Source of the DNA: Chalara sp. BL73
Lineage: Eukaryota; Ascomycota; Leotiomycetes; Helotiales
Length of the DNA stretch: 64,000 nucleotides
Assembly (NCBI GenBank): GCA_918026815.1
Contig: CAKJVC010000038.1
Location: 1-64,000, forward strand
Reading direction: 5' to 3'
A model generated the notes under the pieces. The model searched no databases, was not told the origin of the DNA, and saw only the letters and a list, made by a program, of their open reading frames with translations. Below, piece after piece: positions 10,182-20,059 of the stretch (the first letter of the stretch is position 1; each line of letters starts with the position of its first letter). The position numbers and the translations under genes are program-made.

Positions 10182-11213
10182 ATGTCAACGGACAGAGAGA
10201 TCGAGGTTGCGGATGAAACTATAATGGATCAAATTATCGAGTTGTCCAACCAGGCCGAGAACCATGCGAATAAACAAGAGTTCAACAAGGCTATTCAACC
10301 TCGACAACAGACCATCCAGCTGAGCGAACAATACTTTGGGCTGGACCATGAACGTACACTTATGTACAAGACGATCCTGGCGTTTTACTATCGTAATCAA
10401 GGACGGTGGAGCGACGCAGAAAACCTGGATCGCGATGTGCTCGCTCGGCGGCGCAAAGTGCTTGGAAAAGAGCACGACGAAACAGCGAAAAGCTTAAGCA
10501 ACTTGGCTCTTGACCTTAATGGCCAGGGTCGCTACGATGAAAGTATGGAGTTCCTGCGACAGTCGGCAGACTTGCTAGTGCGCACTAAAGGTAAAGATAA
10601 CAGGGCGTCCGTCACGAGCCTGCACAATCTTGCCAACAGTTACGCTCAGGCAGGGAGATACGAAGACGCAGCGAGCATACACGAAAGCACGCTCCAATCG
10701 CGCATACGCATGTTCGGCAAGACGAATGTAGAAACTATTATCGCGATAGATACGCTGGCTATAGACTACGTTGGTCTGGGAGAGTTAGCTCGCGCACGCC
10801 AGCTTCAGGAAGAAGCTGTTGAGCTGGCGAAGACGCACTTAGGTCCGACTCACGATTCTACTGTTAAATGTATTTCCAATTTGGGCTCCACATATCGTAA
10901 GTCCGGTGATGCTCCTACAAACTGGATCGAGTCGCTCGAAACCGCTGTGCGCGAGTGCCGTAAGCCTGGCCAGGACTACACTCCCGCAACAATTGGCATT
11001 ATAAACACGTTAGCGCTCGCTTACGGTGAGGAAGGACGGGCCAAAGACGCAAAGCCGCTTTTTGTTGAATGCTACGACTGGTCTATGACTACATTAGGAC
11101 GAAATCATCCGCACACGGATGTGGCGCGCCAAAACCTGGAATGGGTGCTAGAGGAGACCGGTGAATTAGCTTGGGCGCCTGCGATTATCGTCGATGCTAC
11201 GGGGGTTTCTTGA
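10182..11213 (+). CDS. Kinesin-light-chain-type TPR repeat protein
   Basis: Intronless, 343 residues, made almost entirely of about 42-residue tetratricopeptide repeats of the kinesin-light-chain class. Visible units include LAFYYRNQGRWSDAENL, LSNLALDLNGQGRYDES, LHNLANSYAQAGRYEDA and LAIDYVGLGELARARQL, each followed by an R...G..H..T linker (HLGPTHDST, TLGRNHPHT). The repeats start near residue 15 and run to about 325. Such repeats form the sensor end of many fungal NLR-like proteins (NB-ARC-TPR), but no NB-ARC precedes them: the upstream 1.2 kb is non-coding. It may be a solo sensor or scaffold, or a fragment of a former NLR. The next gene, transcribed the other way, encodes a HET protein. 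No signal peptide or membrane segment. Confidence 0.85.
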   Translation: MSTDREIEVADETIMDQIIELSNQAENHANKQEFNKAIQPRQQTIQLSEQYFGLDHERTLMYKTILAFYYRNQGRWSDAENLDRDVLARRRKVLGKEHDETAKSLSNLALDLNGQGRYDESMEFLRQSADLLVRTKGKDNRASVTSLHNLANSYAQAGRYEDAASIHESTLQSRIRMFGKTNVETIIAIDTLAIDYVGLGELARARQLQEEAVELAKTHLGPTHDSTVKCISNLGSTYRKSGDAPTNWIESLETAVRECRKPGQDYTPATIGIINTLALAYGEEGRAKDAKPLFVECYDWSMTTLGRNHPHTDVARQNLEWVLEETGELAWAPAIIVDATGVS

Positions 11214-13530
11214 GAAGTTGATTAGGTGTGAAAACTGAGGTGCGCCTGGAAAGATCACTACATTGATAAAGGACCATCATTGCCAATCCGTATCTCCTTG
11301 AACCCAGGATGCAGTGAAAACCCGGCCATCGATGCCGGCGACAAGGATGCTCAATTTATCTCGTGAACGGGATATAGCTGAGACAGATGAACAAGGCGAC
11401 ACTTCAATATCATCCGTTTAGATGACCTGCCACCATCCATGGAAGGATATGCCTCTTGGTGTCCATGCGGTTGTGTAGACTTCGCCATCAGCCCCAACAA
11501 TAAAGACATCTATAAGCCCCGGAGAGTGTGAAACGCTGGAAACCAGACCAGCGCACCCAAATCCGAGAATGTAGGTATAGGTAGACTAAGATGTAGTAAT
11601 TACAACAACGAAGATGTAACAGAAGAAGTGTGCTTGGGGTTTTGAACAACATTTTGTTTAAACTAGGGGTGATACGGATCTGGGAACGTAATCTCAGAGA
11701 GTCGGTGATTTGGAAAGCGCGGAAACTGACAGCAAGTTCTAGTTTTTATTATTGAACTGAGGGATGCTTTTGCCTTTGTCGCACTAGGACAAGATGATTC
11801 CCGACGCCGAGACTGAAGGACTGCGACAAGTGTATGCAGGCTGATCCGTGGACCCAGTCTATGAGGCTGCCAAGTAGTACTCCAGTCACCCAGGCGAGAA
11901 CGTGGCAGAGTTTAGCAGATTAAAAAGCTAGACAAACTGAAGAGTTTGGTAATTGGTTCCACTGGCTGTATTTCAGCTAATTTCTCTCTTGTGTAATAAT
12001 AGCGAAATTTGTATTGTTTTATTACCCAACAACTACTTGCAGCATGTCTGATATCATCTTCCCGTTATATGTAATGGGGAATAAATAATAGTAAATAGAT
12101 ATCTAATTTTACGCCGGTTTTTTTATTATAAAAAACCCGTGTTTCATTTAATATTGACAGGAAAAATAAAATTAATTGTACATTTATAATTTGAAGACAG
12201 CGCTTTTTAATCTCCGAAAGTATAGTATTGCATTATGTTAACTATTACTGTAATTAAATGCAACTGTGTAATAATAAGCAAATATATTTTACGTACCCTC
12301 CAGTATATCTTATTTCAAATGGAATACGGAAAAGCTAGGCAAGCTCTAGAAAGAGTCATCGATTTATTACGACAAGAGATTTCGAGCTTATATAATACAC
12401 AACTTGATATTCGATGGCAGCTCCCATCGTTTTCCTTCCTCAATAACATGTTTCCTAGGAGTTCGGGCTCTGCGTGCAGCTGAATATGTATTATATGAAG
12501 TGTGAAAAAAACAATTCAGATACCCAGACCATGTAATTGAGTAGTACAAATGTGTAGGATAACGAATATTTAGCGTTGTACATGGTACGGCCAGTGGCGA
12601 ACAGTCTAATAGAGTGCTTATGTCGAGAGAACTTCAGCTAGCCCTTATTGTGTTACAATCTCAAGCCAGAGATCGGTAGCTGCTAGACCGTTACTATCCC
12701 CTCGCGATATAACCAACCCCACACGCAATACGTTCCTGGGTGACTTTCTTGGTTGATCTGGTTGATCTGGCTAATCTGGCTAACATTTCTAGCTAACGTT
12801 CCTGGCTGGTTATACTGTAATGGAATAACAATAAAAAATAGAGATAATCTCTAAAAAAGGGTAATATATACAGAAAGGAAGGGAAAGTCACGCGAGAGCA
12901 TACAGTCTTGGTGTATGTTTTTTTTTCCCTGTTTTATTTTTCTTTTTTTACTCTTTTGCTGTACTTTACTGTCCTAGATATCCCATCCAGCTTAAAATCC
13001 TTCAGACATAGATAACTGGTATCTTGGCATCCTTGAGGATCAAAGGGTGAAAGTATTTGTGCTGATTTGAACCGTGCGAAGTTGCGCAAATGCTATAAAC
13101 AAAGGGGCAAAACGAACCAACAAAAGATTATGCAGCTAAGAGTTGGAAGAGCTGGCCTCTTGGTGGTTGAGTGGTAGACTAGTTAAGAGAACCCCTGTCC
13201 ACGAAGTGCATAGCCACCTGGCGAGCCTCAAAACTGGATTATGGGGGATGCTGATTGTACAAAGTAAAAGGCCATTCTCTTCCAGGTCAAGACCAGCATT
13301 ATTGGACAGTTATATTTAGTTTCTTTTGCTGTGCCTCCTGCTATAGCTAAGGTCTGCAATTAAAAGGCCGTATAGCCCGTGCGAAGTAAATTCTCTGTAA
13401 GAGGGGTCTGATTTATAAGATAACATAAATGACATGTGGCCCGTGGTAATACTATCGCCGTTGGTCGTATCTCCCATCCCCCCCCGACATCTGGTATCTC
13501 TGGTAGGCGTCCGACCACCACGGCACCAAG
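11214..13530. other. Long AT-rich intergenic region, no supported gene
   Basis: About 2.3 kb. 11950-12330 is strongly AT-rich. An 82-codon open frame at 12235-12483 lies in it and has no family match. Short degenerate tandem repeats occur at 12750-12784 and a pyrimidine tract around 12920-12955. A tRNA-like A-box string near 13165 has no matching acceptor stem. The last 100 bases form the histidyl-tRNA synthetase leader. Confidence 0.5.
12750..12784 (+). repeat. Short degenerate tandem repeat, 9-bp unit
   Basis: Four consecutive copies of a 9-base unit: TGGTTGATC twice, then TGGCTAATC, then a partial TGGCTAAC. Non-coding position; a minisatellite too short to mean much by itself. Confidence 0.7.
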
Positions 13531-15058
13531 ATGGCAACAGCCGACAGCAAACTCTCCCGTCCCCGCATCCAGCTCAAGACCCCCAAAGGCACACGTGATT
13601 GGGTTGGGTCAGAGCTGGTGCTGCGTGATCATATCTTGTATGTAGTGATCACGCCGAATGAGTAGCCTCCAAGCAAAGCGCTGCTGACCCATCAACAGCC
13701 AGACCATCACCGATGTGTTCAGACGCCACGGAGGCAATCCCCTCGACACGCCGGTCTTCGAGCTGAAAGACATCCTAACCGAAAAGTACGGCGAGGATAC
13801 GCGCCTCATTTACGACTTGGGCGATCAAGGCGGCGAAATATGCTCCTTGCGCTTCGATTTGACTGTTCCTTTTGCTCGCTGGTTGGCGATGAACAATTTC
13901 ACACAGGTGAAGCGCTACCAGATTGCTAAGGTCTACCGCCGGGACCAACCTGCGATCGCCCGCGGCAGACTTCGCGAATTCTACCAGTGCGATTTCGACA
14001 TTGCCGGCACTTATGACTCTATGATTCCGGACGCCGAGATTCTGCGCATTATTGTCGAGGTGTTCGATGCCCTTGAACTGGATGTCACAATCAGAATCAA
14101 CCACAGGCGGATTCTAGATGGCTTGTTTGCAGCTACAGGTGTGCCAGCGGAAATGATACGCTTGATCAGCTCAGCGGTGGACAAACTGGACAAGTTGTCG
14201 TGGGCTGATGTCAAGAAAGAAATGGTTCACGAAAAGGGCCTTCTAGATCCTGTTGCGGATCAAATTGGCGAATATGTCAGACGCTGCGGTAATGTCGGCG
14301 AGATAGTACGGTTCCTCAAGTCAGACCCAAGCCTTTCCGCAGATGAAAACGTGAATGCGGGTCTTGATGATATGGCTCTCCTCGCTTCTTACTTAGAGGC
14401 ATACAACATCAGCGATCGGATTTCCTTCGACCTTTCGCTTGCGCGGGGTCTGGACTACTATTCTGGTGCGATATTTGAGGTTGTTACCAAAACCATGAAC
14501 GAAAATAAAGTAACGGTTCCTATCAAGGAAGGAGTTTCAGGTGTAGAACAGCGATCCAATAGCAGAAGCCAGTCTACCCAGACGGGAGTTGGCAGCATTG
14601 CCGCGGGTGGGCGCTATGACAATCTGGTTGGCATGTATGTGAAGAACCCTGTCCCATGCGTTGGTATATCGTTTGGGGTAGACCGCATTTATACTATCCC
14701 CGAGGCACGGCGCGGTAGAGTGCTGCCTCAGCTCAAGCGAGAGGTCGACGTGTATATTGTATCAATGGGCGGCAAGGATTCCGACGGACTACTTCTTGAA
14801 CGTATGAAAATAGCTGGACAATTATGGAACGCCGGTATTCGGGCCGAGTTTGCTGCTAAGGTAAAGCCCAAGTTGCCCCAGCAGTTCAAGGCAGCGAAGG
14901 ATGTGCCCCTTACTATTCTATTTGGCCAGGATGAATTAGCTGTTGGTCAAGCCAGGTTGAAGATGCATAAAGCAGGTTATAATGAAACAGATGACGAGGA
15001 CCGAGGACAACTTGTGTCTATCGAAAACTTAGTTGAAGAAGTAAAGAAGCTACTATAG
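13531..15058 (+). CDS. HTS1: Histidyl-tRNA synthetase
   Basis: Class II aminoacyl-tRNA synthetase that charges tRNA-His. Exons 13531-13637 and 13699-15058 give 488 residues. Exon 1 supplies the start ATG and IQLKTPKGTRDW, the conserved HisRS N-terminal motif. Exon 2 opens with TITDVFRRHGGNPLDTPVFE (motif 1) and continues with RFDLTVPFARWLA, YQIAKVYRRDQPAIARGR and REFYQCDFDIAG (motif 2). It then has the histidine-specific LARGLDYYSGAIFE, GVGSIAAGGRYDNL, and motif 3 GISFGVDRIY. The C-terminus (from about residue 395) is the anticodon-binding domain. A WHEP domain is absent. Fungi usually make cytosolic and mitochondrial forms from one gene; no convincing upstream presequence is visible in frame, so only the cytosolic form is supported here. 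Confidence 0.95.
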
Positions 15059-16514
15059 ACTAGAGAATAAGATAGGGTTTGAGTTCCGCCTTTCTCTTAT
15101 ATTTCTATTGAAAATACCAAAGGAAATAGTAAAGAGAGAAACGAGTTTCTAATATATTTTTCTTGCGAAAGGGTTATCATAGATCACAGAAAAATAACTA
15201 TCGCAGCTTATGTCTGCTCCTGTCTGGTATGTTTTCTATTCAACTTCAAAAGGTATGCTCGAACCAAAGGAATAATTTGTTGACCTAGCCACAGACAAAG
15301 CTGAAGAAGGTCCGGCTCGAGACGATATAACATGGCAACTTATTCTACTCCCGGATCACTCGAATAATCTAGAGCAAAACTATGACCCACTTAGTTAGAT
15401 GTTTCTGAGGCAAAAGAAAGAAGCCTTGAGGGTATGATTAGGCTCGCGAGGTTATCACGGACACTGGACCGAACTTCAACCGCGTCCACCGTCCGCACTC
15501 GTCAATCGGCTGTTATTCCCTCAGGCTTGTGAAGGCCATCGCCGACAGCGACGATAGTCCAGGTCACATTGCACACCGCCTGCACCTCTACGTTGCGAAA
15601 GCCAAGCTGACCATCTACTTGACCAGCCAGTTAGCGAGGCTGTGCTGCGAAGATTTGGTGTGCTAGCCGTTTCAACAAGCATATGCTACTAAAAACCAAC
15701 GCCTCCTACTTAGAAACATATCGTTTAAGTAGCTAAAATATAAAAAGGAAACAAGAATGCAATTTTATTATTATTAAAAAGAGAAGACTATCAAGCATTT
15801 TATAGTTTTGTACTTTCAATACAACGCATTCGAGCGATGATAAGAAAGCAGTACACAGCCACTGTTTCTTGGTCATGAAGTGCCATCAAGTTTTGTTCTT
15901 GTCTTGAAGAGCGCCGGGCTCTAAATAAATAGTAGAAGAAAAGCGTACTGGTGTTGAGGGTTTGCTGTTCATATTACGGTTTATGTACTAGCTAAAAGGC
16001 AAGGGTTGCGTTTTACAACATGCCCCGGCGCAACCTTCTCGATCTCTTCCAGGTCCCAAACCTGTATGCAAGGTACCCTTTGAACCTGTGGCGAGCCTTC
16101 CATGCGCAGCCGTAAGTCTCCACAGCGTGTAAATCTGGGTCTTGAATATCAAGGAGCCCATTCTTTCTTCTCCCAACCCCGTACCTTCAGGGTGCCGTCC
16201 TTGGAGCGACTGACTACAAGGCGGATGGCTTGAAATCATGATGCACGTAAAAGTAGCCAATTTTTTAGAGTGCTAATACGCCAATAAATAATGTATTGTT
16301 GATATCCTAGCAGGGATATCTTTCGTAGGAAAACTTCATGTAGGACAGCTAAAGGAAGCTGAGAACAACTATTAATTATAAGCTTTTGACAGCAATGAAG
16401 AGGATTTCTGGATACTATTGACTCACAAATTAGCCAATATTTCCTGTTGGAGAACATCTTAGCGGATTTCCTGAAATCTCTATATTGATGTTCAACACGA
16501 AATCCTATATACGT
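15059..16514. other. Intergenic, possible remnants only
   Basis: About 1.45 kb. 15470-15665 is clearly GC-richer than its flanks and may be part of a lost coding region, but both strands carry stops and no family could be named. The remainder shows nothing. Confidence 0.4.
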
Positions 16515-17351
16515 TCATCCCCTCCCTCTTGGCTCACGATCAAGGGTTTCATTATATCCCGGTAATACAGGACGCTCAGGGTCAATTCTCATGTCCCTTC
16601 CACTGTCCTGATACAACGGCGGAGGCGCCACCAGCTCCGCCTGCCTGCCTCTCTCTAGACCCCTTCTCGACGTAAGCCTCGCCCTCCTCGGCCCAGGCAA
16701 CCTCTCCTGTACGCCCGGCTCCCTCACAGTATTTCCCACCTGCATCCCATCTCGCTCGCTACTGGCTCCATCTCTCCTCAACATCTCCACTCTTCTTTGC
16801 GCACCCAAAAGTCTCTCCATTGCCTGCTGATCACTTGCTTCGCCTACGTTTTCACCAGCAATCATCCCTATCCGTGATCTATTGCTATCACCGCGTCTTT
16901 CTTGTCTGTCATTCCAGATATATGTGCCGTTCCCGTAGCAATCTCCAATCATTACCCCATTCATACCTGGATGCATGTCGCAGGTACAGTAATAACTCGG
17001 TGCCGGCCTTGATGGGGTCTTTGGCCTTTGGCTCTGACTAAGCGCTGTCGCTGGTGCATGTCTCGCATACGCAATATCACAATACTTCGCTTTTTGACTT
17101 TCCGTTCTAGACGGATTCTGCAAAGTCATAGTAGACGGCCATCTTGGCCGTCGTTGTTTGGACTGACCAGAGCTGAAGGGAGAACGGGTCGAGTGTCTGA
17201 AGAAGAAGGAGATAATACCGATAGTACCTATAAGAATGAAGACGGCGAGGAAGAAGTATATCAAGGGTCTGTTTATTGATTGAGGATTTTTCTGATCTGG
17301 GGTTTTTGATGGGGTGGCCGGAATTGCGCGGCTCTGTACGTCGAGATACAT
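16515..17351 (-). CDS. Single-pass membrane protein of unknown function with PPxY-type motif
   Basis: 278 residues, no introns. One strong transmembrane helix near residues 31-50 (LIYFFLAVFILIGTIGIISF), followed by FFRHSTR, a positive stop-transfer stretch, so the long C-terminal part is probably cytosolic. A Cys pair (YYCTCDMHPG) lies near residue 130. The tail is polar and Arg-rich, and contains PPPLY, a PPxY motif of the kind bound by WW domains of Nedd4/Rsp5 ubiquitin ligases, plus LPGYNE near the end. Topology and PPxY suggest an adaptor or a ligase-regulated membrane protein; that is inference. No known domain recognised. The start is the first in-frame ATG and leaves only about 30 residues before the helix. 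Confidence 0.6.
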   Translation of the reverse strand: MYLDVQSRAIPATPSKTPDQKNPQSINRPLIYFFLAVFILIGTIGIISFFFRHSTRSPFSSGQSKQRRPRWPSTMTLQNPSRTESQKAKYCDIAYARHAPATALSQSQRPKTPSRPAPSYYCTCDMHPGMNGVMIGDCYGNGTYIWNDRQERRGDSNRSRIGMIAGENVGEASDQQAMERLLGAQRRVEMLRRDGASSERDGMQVGNTVREPGVQERLPGPRRARLTSRRGLERGRQAELVAPPPLYQDSGRDMRIDPERPVLPGYNETLDREPRGRG

Positions 17352-18198
17352 TCTTGTTTAACATAAAAACAACCGGCGTCCTGATGCAGATAACTGCGAA
17401 TGAAGAGACAACTAATCGCAGATGAATAGAAGGAGGAATCTCGTGTATTTGAGCTGAAGAGCGCATTGTGCTTGGAATCACGAAGGATAGGTGTGACCCA
17501 ACAGACTCCACCTCGAAAGGTTCAAGCTAAGGTAAAAGGAAATTGAGCATCGAATAGAATATTCTCTTTGTTGCAAACAGAAAGACGAGTGATGATCAAG
17601 TGAGCTTGGCTTCAACGGCTGGGCTTGAACATGACGTCTCTAGGGTCTGGCCATATTCACGGATGAGAGCTCAATATCTATAATTGCATGTGATTCTCGT
17701 GAGGGAAGAATCGAAGAATCCGTAAGATATGCTCACTGAACCACGAATCGATCTGAAAATATATCAGACAACAAGTCAATGGATACTGACACAAATAGGC
17801 AAAAGAGAGCATTTCAATTGGAGCATTCTGAGCTCTGCAAGTTTTGAAGAACCCCAATATCGCTATTGACTTCTGAAGCTCCGATTTTGAAGACAAACTT
17901 CGACTTGAGATGAACCTTTTTTTCCTGCTGTGTCACTGGTCTCTTCTTTTGCACCTCCAACGCAAGAGATGCGTCGAGCTTTCCCTAGGTTAAATCTGAT
18001 ATCTCATAGTCTTGTCTAATTCCTTTCTAGAGCTCAGCTATGCTATCATCGTCCTTGGTAATAGTCCAACCACTCGTAACACCAGTAATGTATCCCTCAT
18101 GTCATCATGCCCGGAACGCCTGTGTTCCTGCTCCTAAGTTTCTCCTAATTGGATTGTAAAATGTCGTGCTCTATAATCATCTCATATCTTCTATCATT
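17352..18198. other. Intergenic, nothing supported
   Basis: Between two minus-strand genes. Scattered short open frames only; the right part is pyrimidine-rich and should include the 3' end of the phosphatase transcript. Confidence 0.5.
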
Positions 18199-18878
18199 TT
18201 ACATCCAATACCCTTCTTTCCAAAGCTCCTTGTTATATCCTGTCGTCAAGCTCTCATCCTCCCCATAACTCTCCTGCCATCCAACAAAGCCACGCTCAAG
18301 CACAAAAACCTTCTGCTCTCTCTCTTCCTTGCCCCCCCTTCCATCCACATCCTCCCATTCGCCTTCTTTCTCCTCCATCTCTAAACCCTTATTCTCTTCT
18401 GCATTCTTCTTCAAAGCCTCCCCTACCGAACTCGTACTTTCTGGAAACGCAGCCTCCCTCGCCCTCAAGTATCCCAACGCAGCCTTCGGACCCCGAACCT
18501 GACTGAGTGCACAATGGAAGATGACCGTATCTTTATCTTTCAGTTCGGTGACAAGGCGGTTTAAACGTGCTTGGTTGATCGTATTCGAGGGAATGTGCGT
18601 TGAGTTTTTGATACTTTTGCACATCAGCGGGTTATTAGGAAGCGATTTGAAAGTGCTGTTTGAGGGAAAGGAAGGGACTCAGAAATGGCGGCTGGTGTAT
18701 GGAATAAGGGAGGAAAGAAGCGATGGAGAGAAGCTCACTGTCCGCCAATGTGGTCATCGTCCCGCACATCAATTATCGCTAACTTGGATGGAGTTGTTTG
18801 TGTAGCTGATGCGAGTATGAATTCGCGGACTACGGGGGCGGTGATGCGAGGGAGGGAGGAGACCGTGTGGTTGGACAT
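18199..18878 (-). CDS. Cdc25/arsenate-reductase-like rhodanese phosphatase
   Basis: Exons 18878-18739 and 18613-18199 (184 residues). Exon 1: MSNHTVSSLPRITAPVVREF, then LAIIDVRDDDHIGG. The join completes HIGGH, after which exon 2 gives DTVIFHCALSQVRGPKAA. The active loop HCALSQVR is the CX5R signature (Cys81, Arg87) of single-domain rhodanese-like phosphatases and arsenate reductases such as yeast Ych1/Arr2 and fission yeast Ibp1. It would act as a small phosphotyrosine phosphatase or arsenate reductase; these cannot be told apart here. After the loop there is a highly acidic insertion (about residues 106-140), then VLERGFVGWQ, the usual family ending FxGGF/FVGWQ. The intron is 125 bases, GTGAGC to AAAG. 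Confidence 0.85.
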
Positions 18879-19408
18879 ATTGCAGAGCTTGGATATGCGA
18901 ATAGGGTGGTTGAAAAAGAGTGCTTATGATATTGGATTTTATGGTTGTGGTTGAAGCCTTAGTTGGAGCTCTATCATAGCAGGAGAGTTGGCGATAAGGT
19001 GTGGGGTATTTACAGGGTGAGCTGAGCGGGTAGCCTGAACCTAGGATCCTGGTGAAGTTGTAATGCTCGACCATCTACTACATGTGAGCGCTTCAAAGAA
19101 TGTGTCGAACCTTGATTCCTTACTATTGGAGGCTAGACATAAATAGATAGCATTTAAAATCTAACTATCCAAGGCTGCCATATTCACAGAGTACGACATA
19201 GTTAATTCCTTCTCCTAGGCAGCGGTACGCCCCACATCCATTTCCATATAATTTGGAGAAGGAATGGTACCAAACTCCAAACACCAACTTTGATTCACCC
19301 TAGAAACTAACGATAAATAACCCAAAAATCCAAAGCACATTGGGCCTTAGATTTCTGAAGCCTTCAGTATAGGCTGGCCGGCACCAGTGCCTGGATATGG
19401 GCTGGGCT
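18879..19408. other. Intergenic, nothing supported
   Basis: About 530 bases between the phosphatase start and the 3' end of the next minus-strand gene. No motif stands out. Confidence 0.5.
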
Positions 19409-20059
19409 TCAGGACCAGCCAAATGTCTCACACGTCCTCTTCTTCATCCACCGTTTCACGCCCTTGAATCGTGCCTTCAAGGACTTCGGTCTCAGCTCAA
19501 TCGCTTGGAGGCTTTCCTCTCTTACTTCTATCGGCGTAAGACGATGAAGTGGCACGCCGATTGTGCTGTCCATGGTTGCGCGCCGATTAAGGTGGTTTTC
19601 TGCGGTTCCTTCTGAAGTTAGAGGAAACATAGGTATAGAGCCAGAAGGGGGAAGATTTCTCAGGGCAGCGGTGAGGACAAGATATTGCCCTTCATCGGAT
19701 GATCGTAATTCGGAGGGCAAGTGATCACCAGCCGGTGTTATTATGGCGTGAAGAGAATCTCGACGACTATGATCTGGAGTATTATGAATGGTAACCGTGG
19801 ATGAATTCACATTCTGAATAATCACGGAGTCGCTGATCGATATAGATGTTGCGTTTCGAGATAACAAATACCGATAAAGGGCGTGTGGGCTAGAATTTGT
19901 GCTGCGTCGAAAAGGAACTCTATGTGAAAACCGACGTTGCAGTTTATCATCAATGATGGGAGTATCACGATCTTCGACAGCCATAGTTCCGTATATCAAG
20001 TTTTCAACCTGAGAGGTTGAGACGGCGCATGGATGATTCTTTGGGTTCCAGAAAAGCAT
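19409..20059 (-). CDS. Hypothetical protein
   Basis: Open frame of 216 codons without introns and with fungal-looking codon use. No domain recognised. The middle (about residues 70-95) is rich in Ser, Thr, Ile and Val (SISISDSVIIQNVNSSTVTI), suggesting beta structure, and the C-terminus is basic (RPKSLKARFKGVKRWMKKR), possibly a membrane- or nucleic-acid-contacting tail. The second Met (residue 25, 19987, MAVEDRDT) is a plausible alternative start. No signal peptide or clear membrane helix. It could be a real lineage-specific gene or a chance open frame. Confidence 0.4.
   Translation of the reverse strand: MLFWNPKNHPCAVSTSQVENLIYGTMAVEDRDTPIIDDKLQRRFSHRVPFRRSTNSSPHALYRYLLSRNATSISISDSVIIQNVNSSTVTIHNTPDHSRRDSLHAIITPAGDHLPSELRSSDEGQYLVLTAALRNLPPSGSIPMFPLTSEGTAENHLNRRATMDSTIGVPLHRLTPIEVREESLQAIELRPKSLKARFKGVKRWMKKRTCETFGWS

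Noticed and set aside
13150..13235. A-box-like GGTTGAGTGGTAGA suggesting a tRNA
   Set aside because: No matching B box or acceptor stem; likely chance.
15470..15665. GC-richer block that might be a methyltransferase remnant
   Set aside because: Stops in all readings and the resemblance rests on a few residues only.
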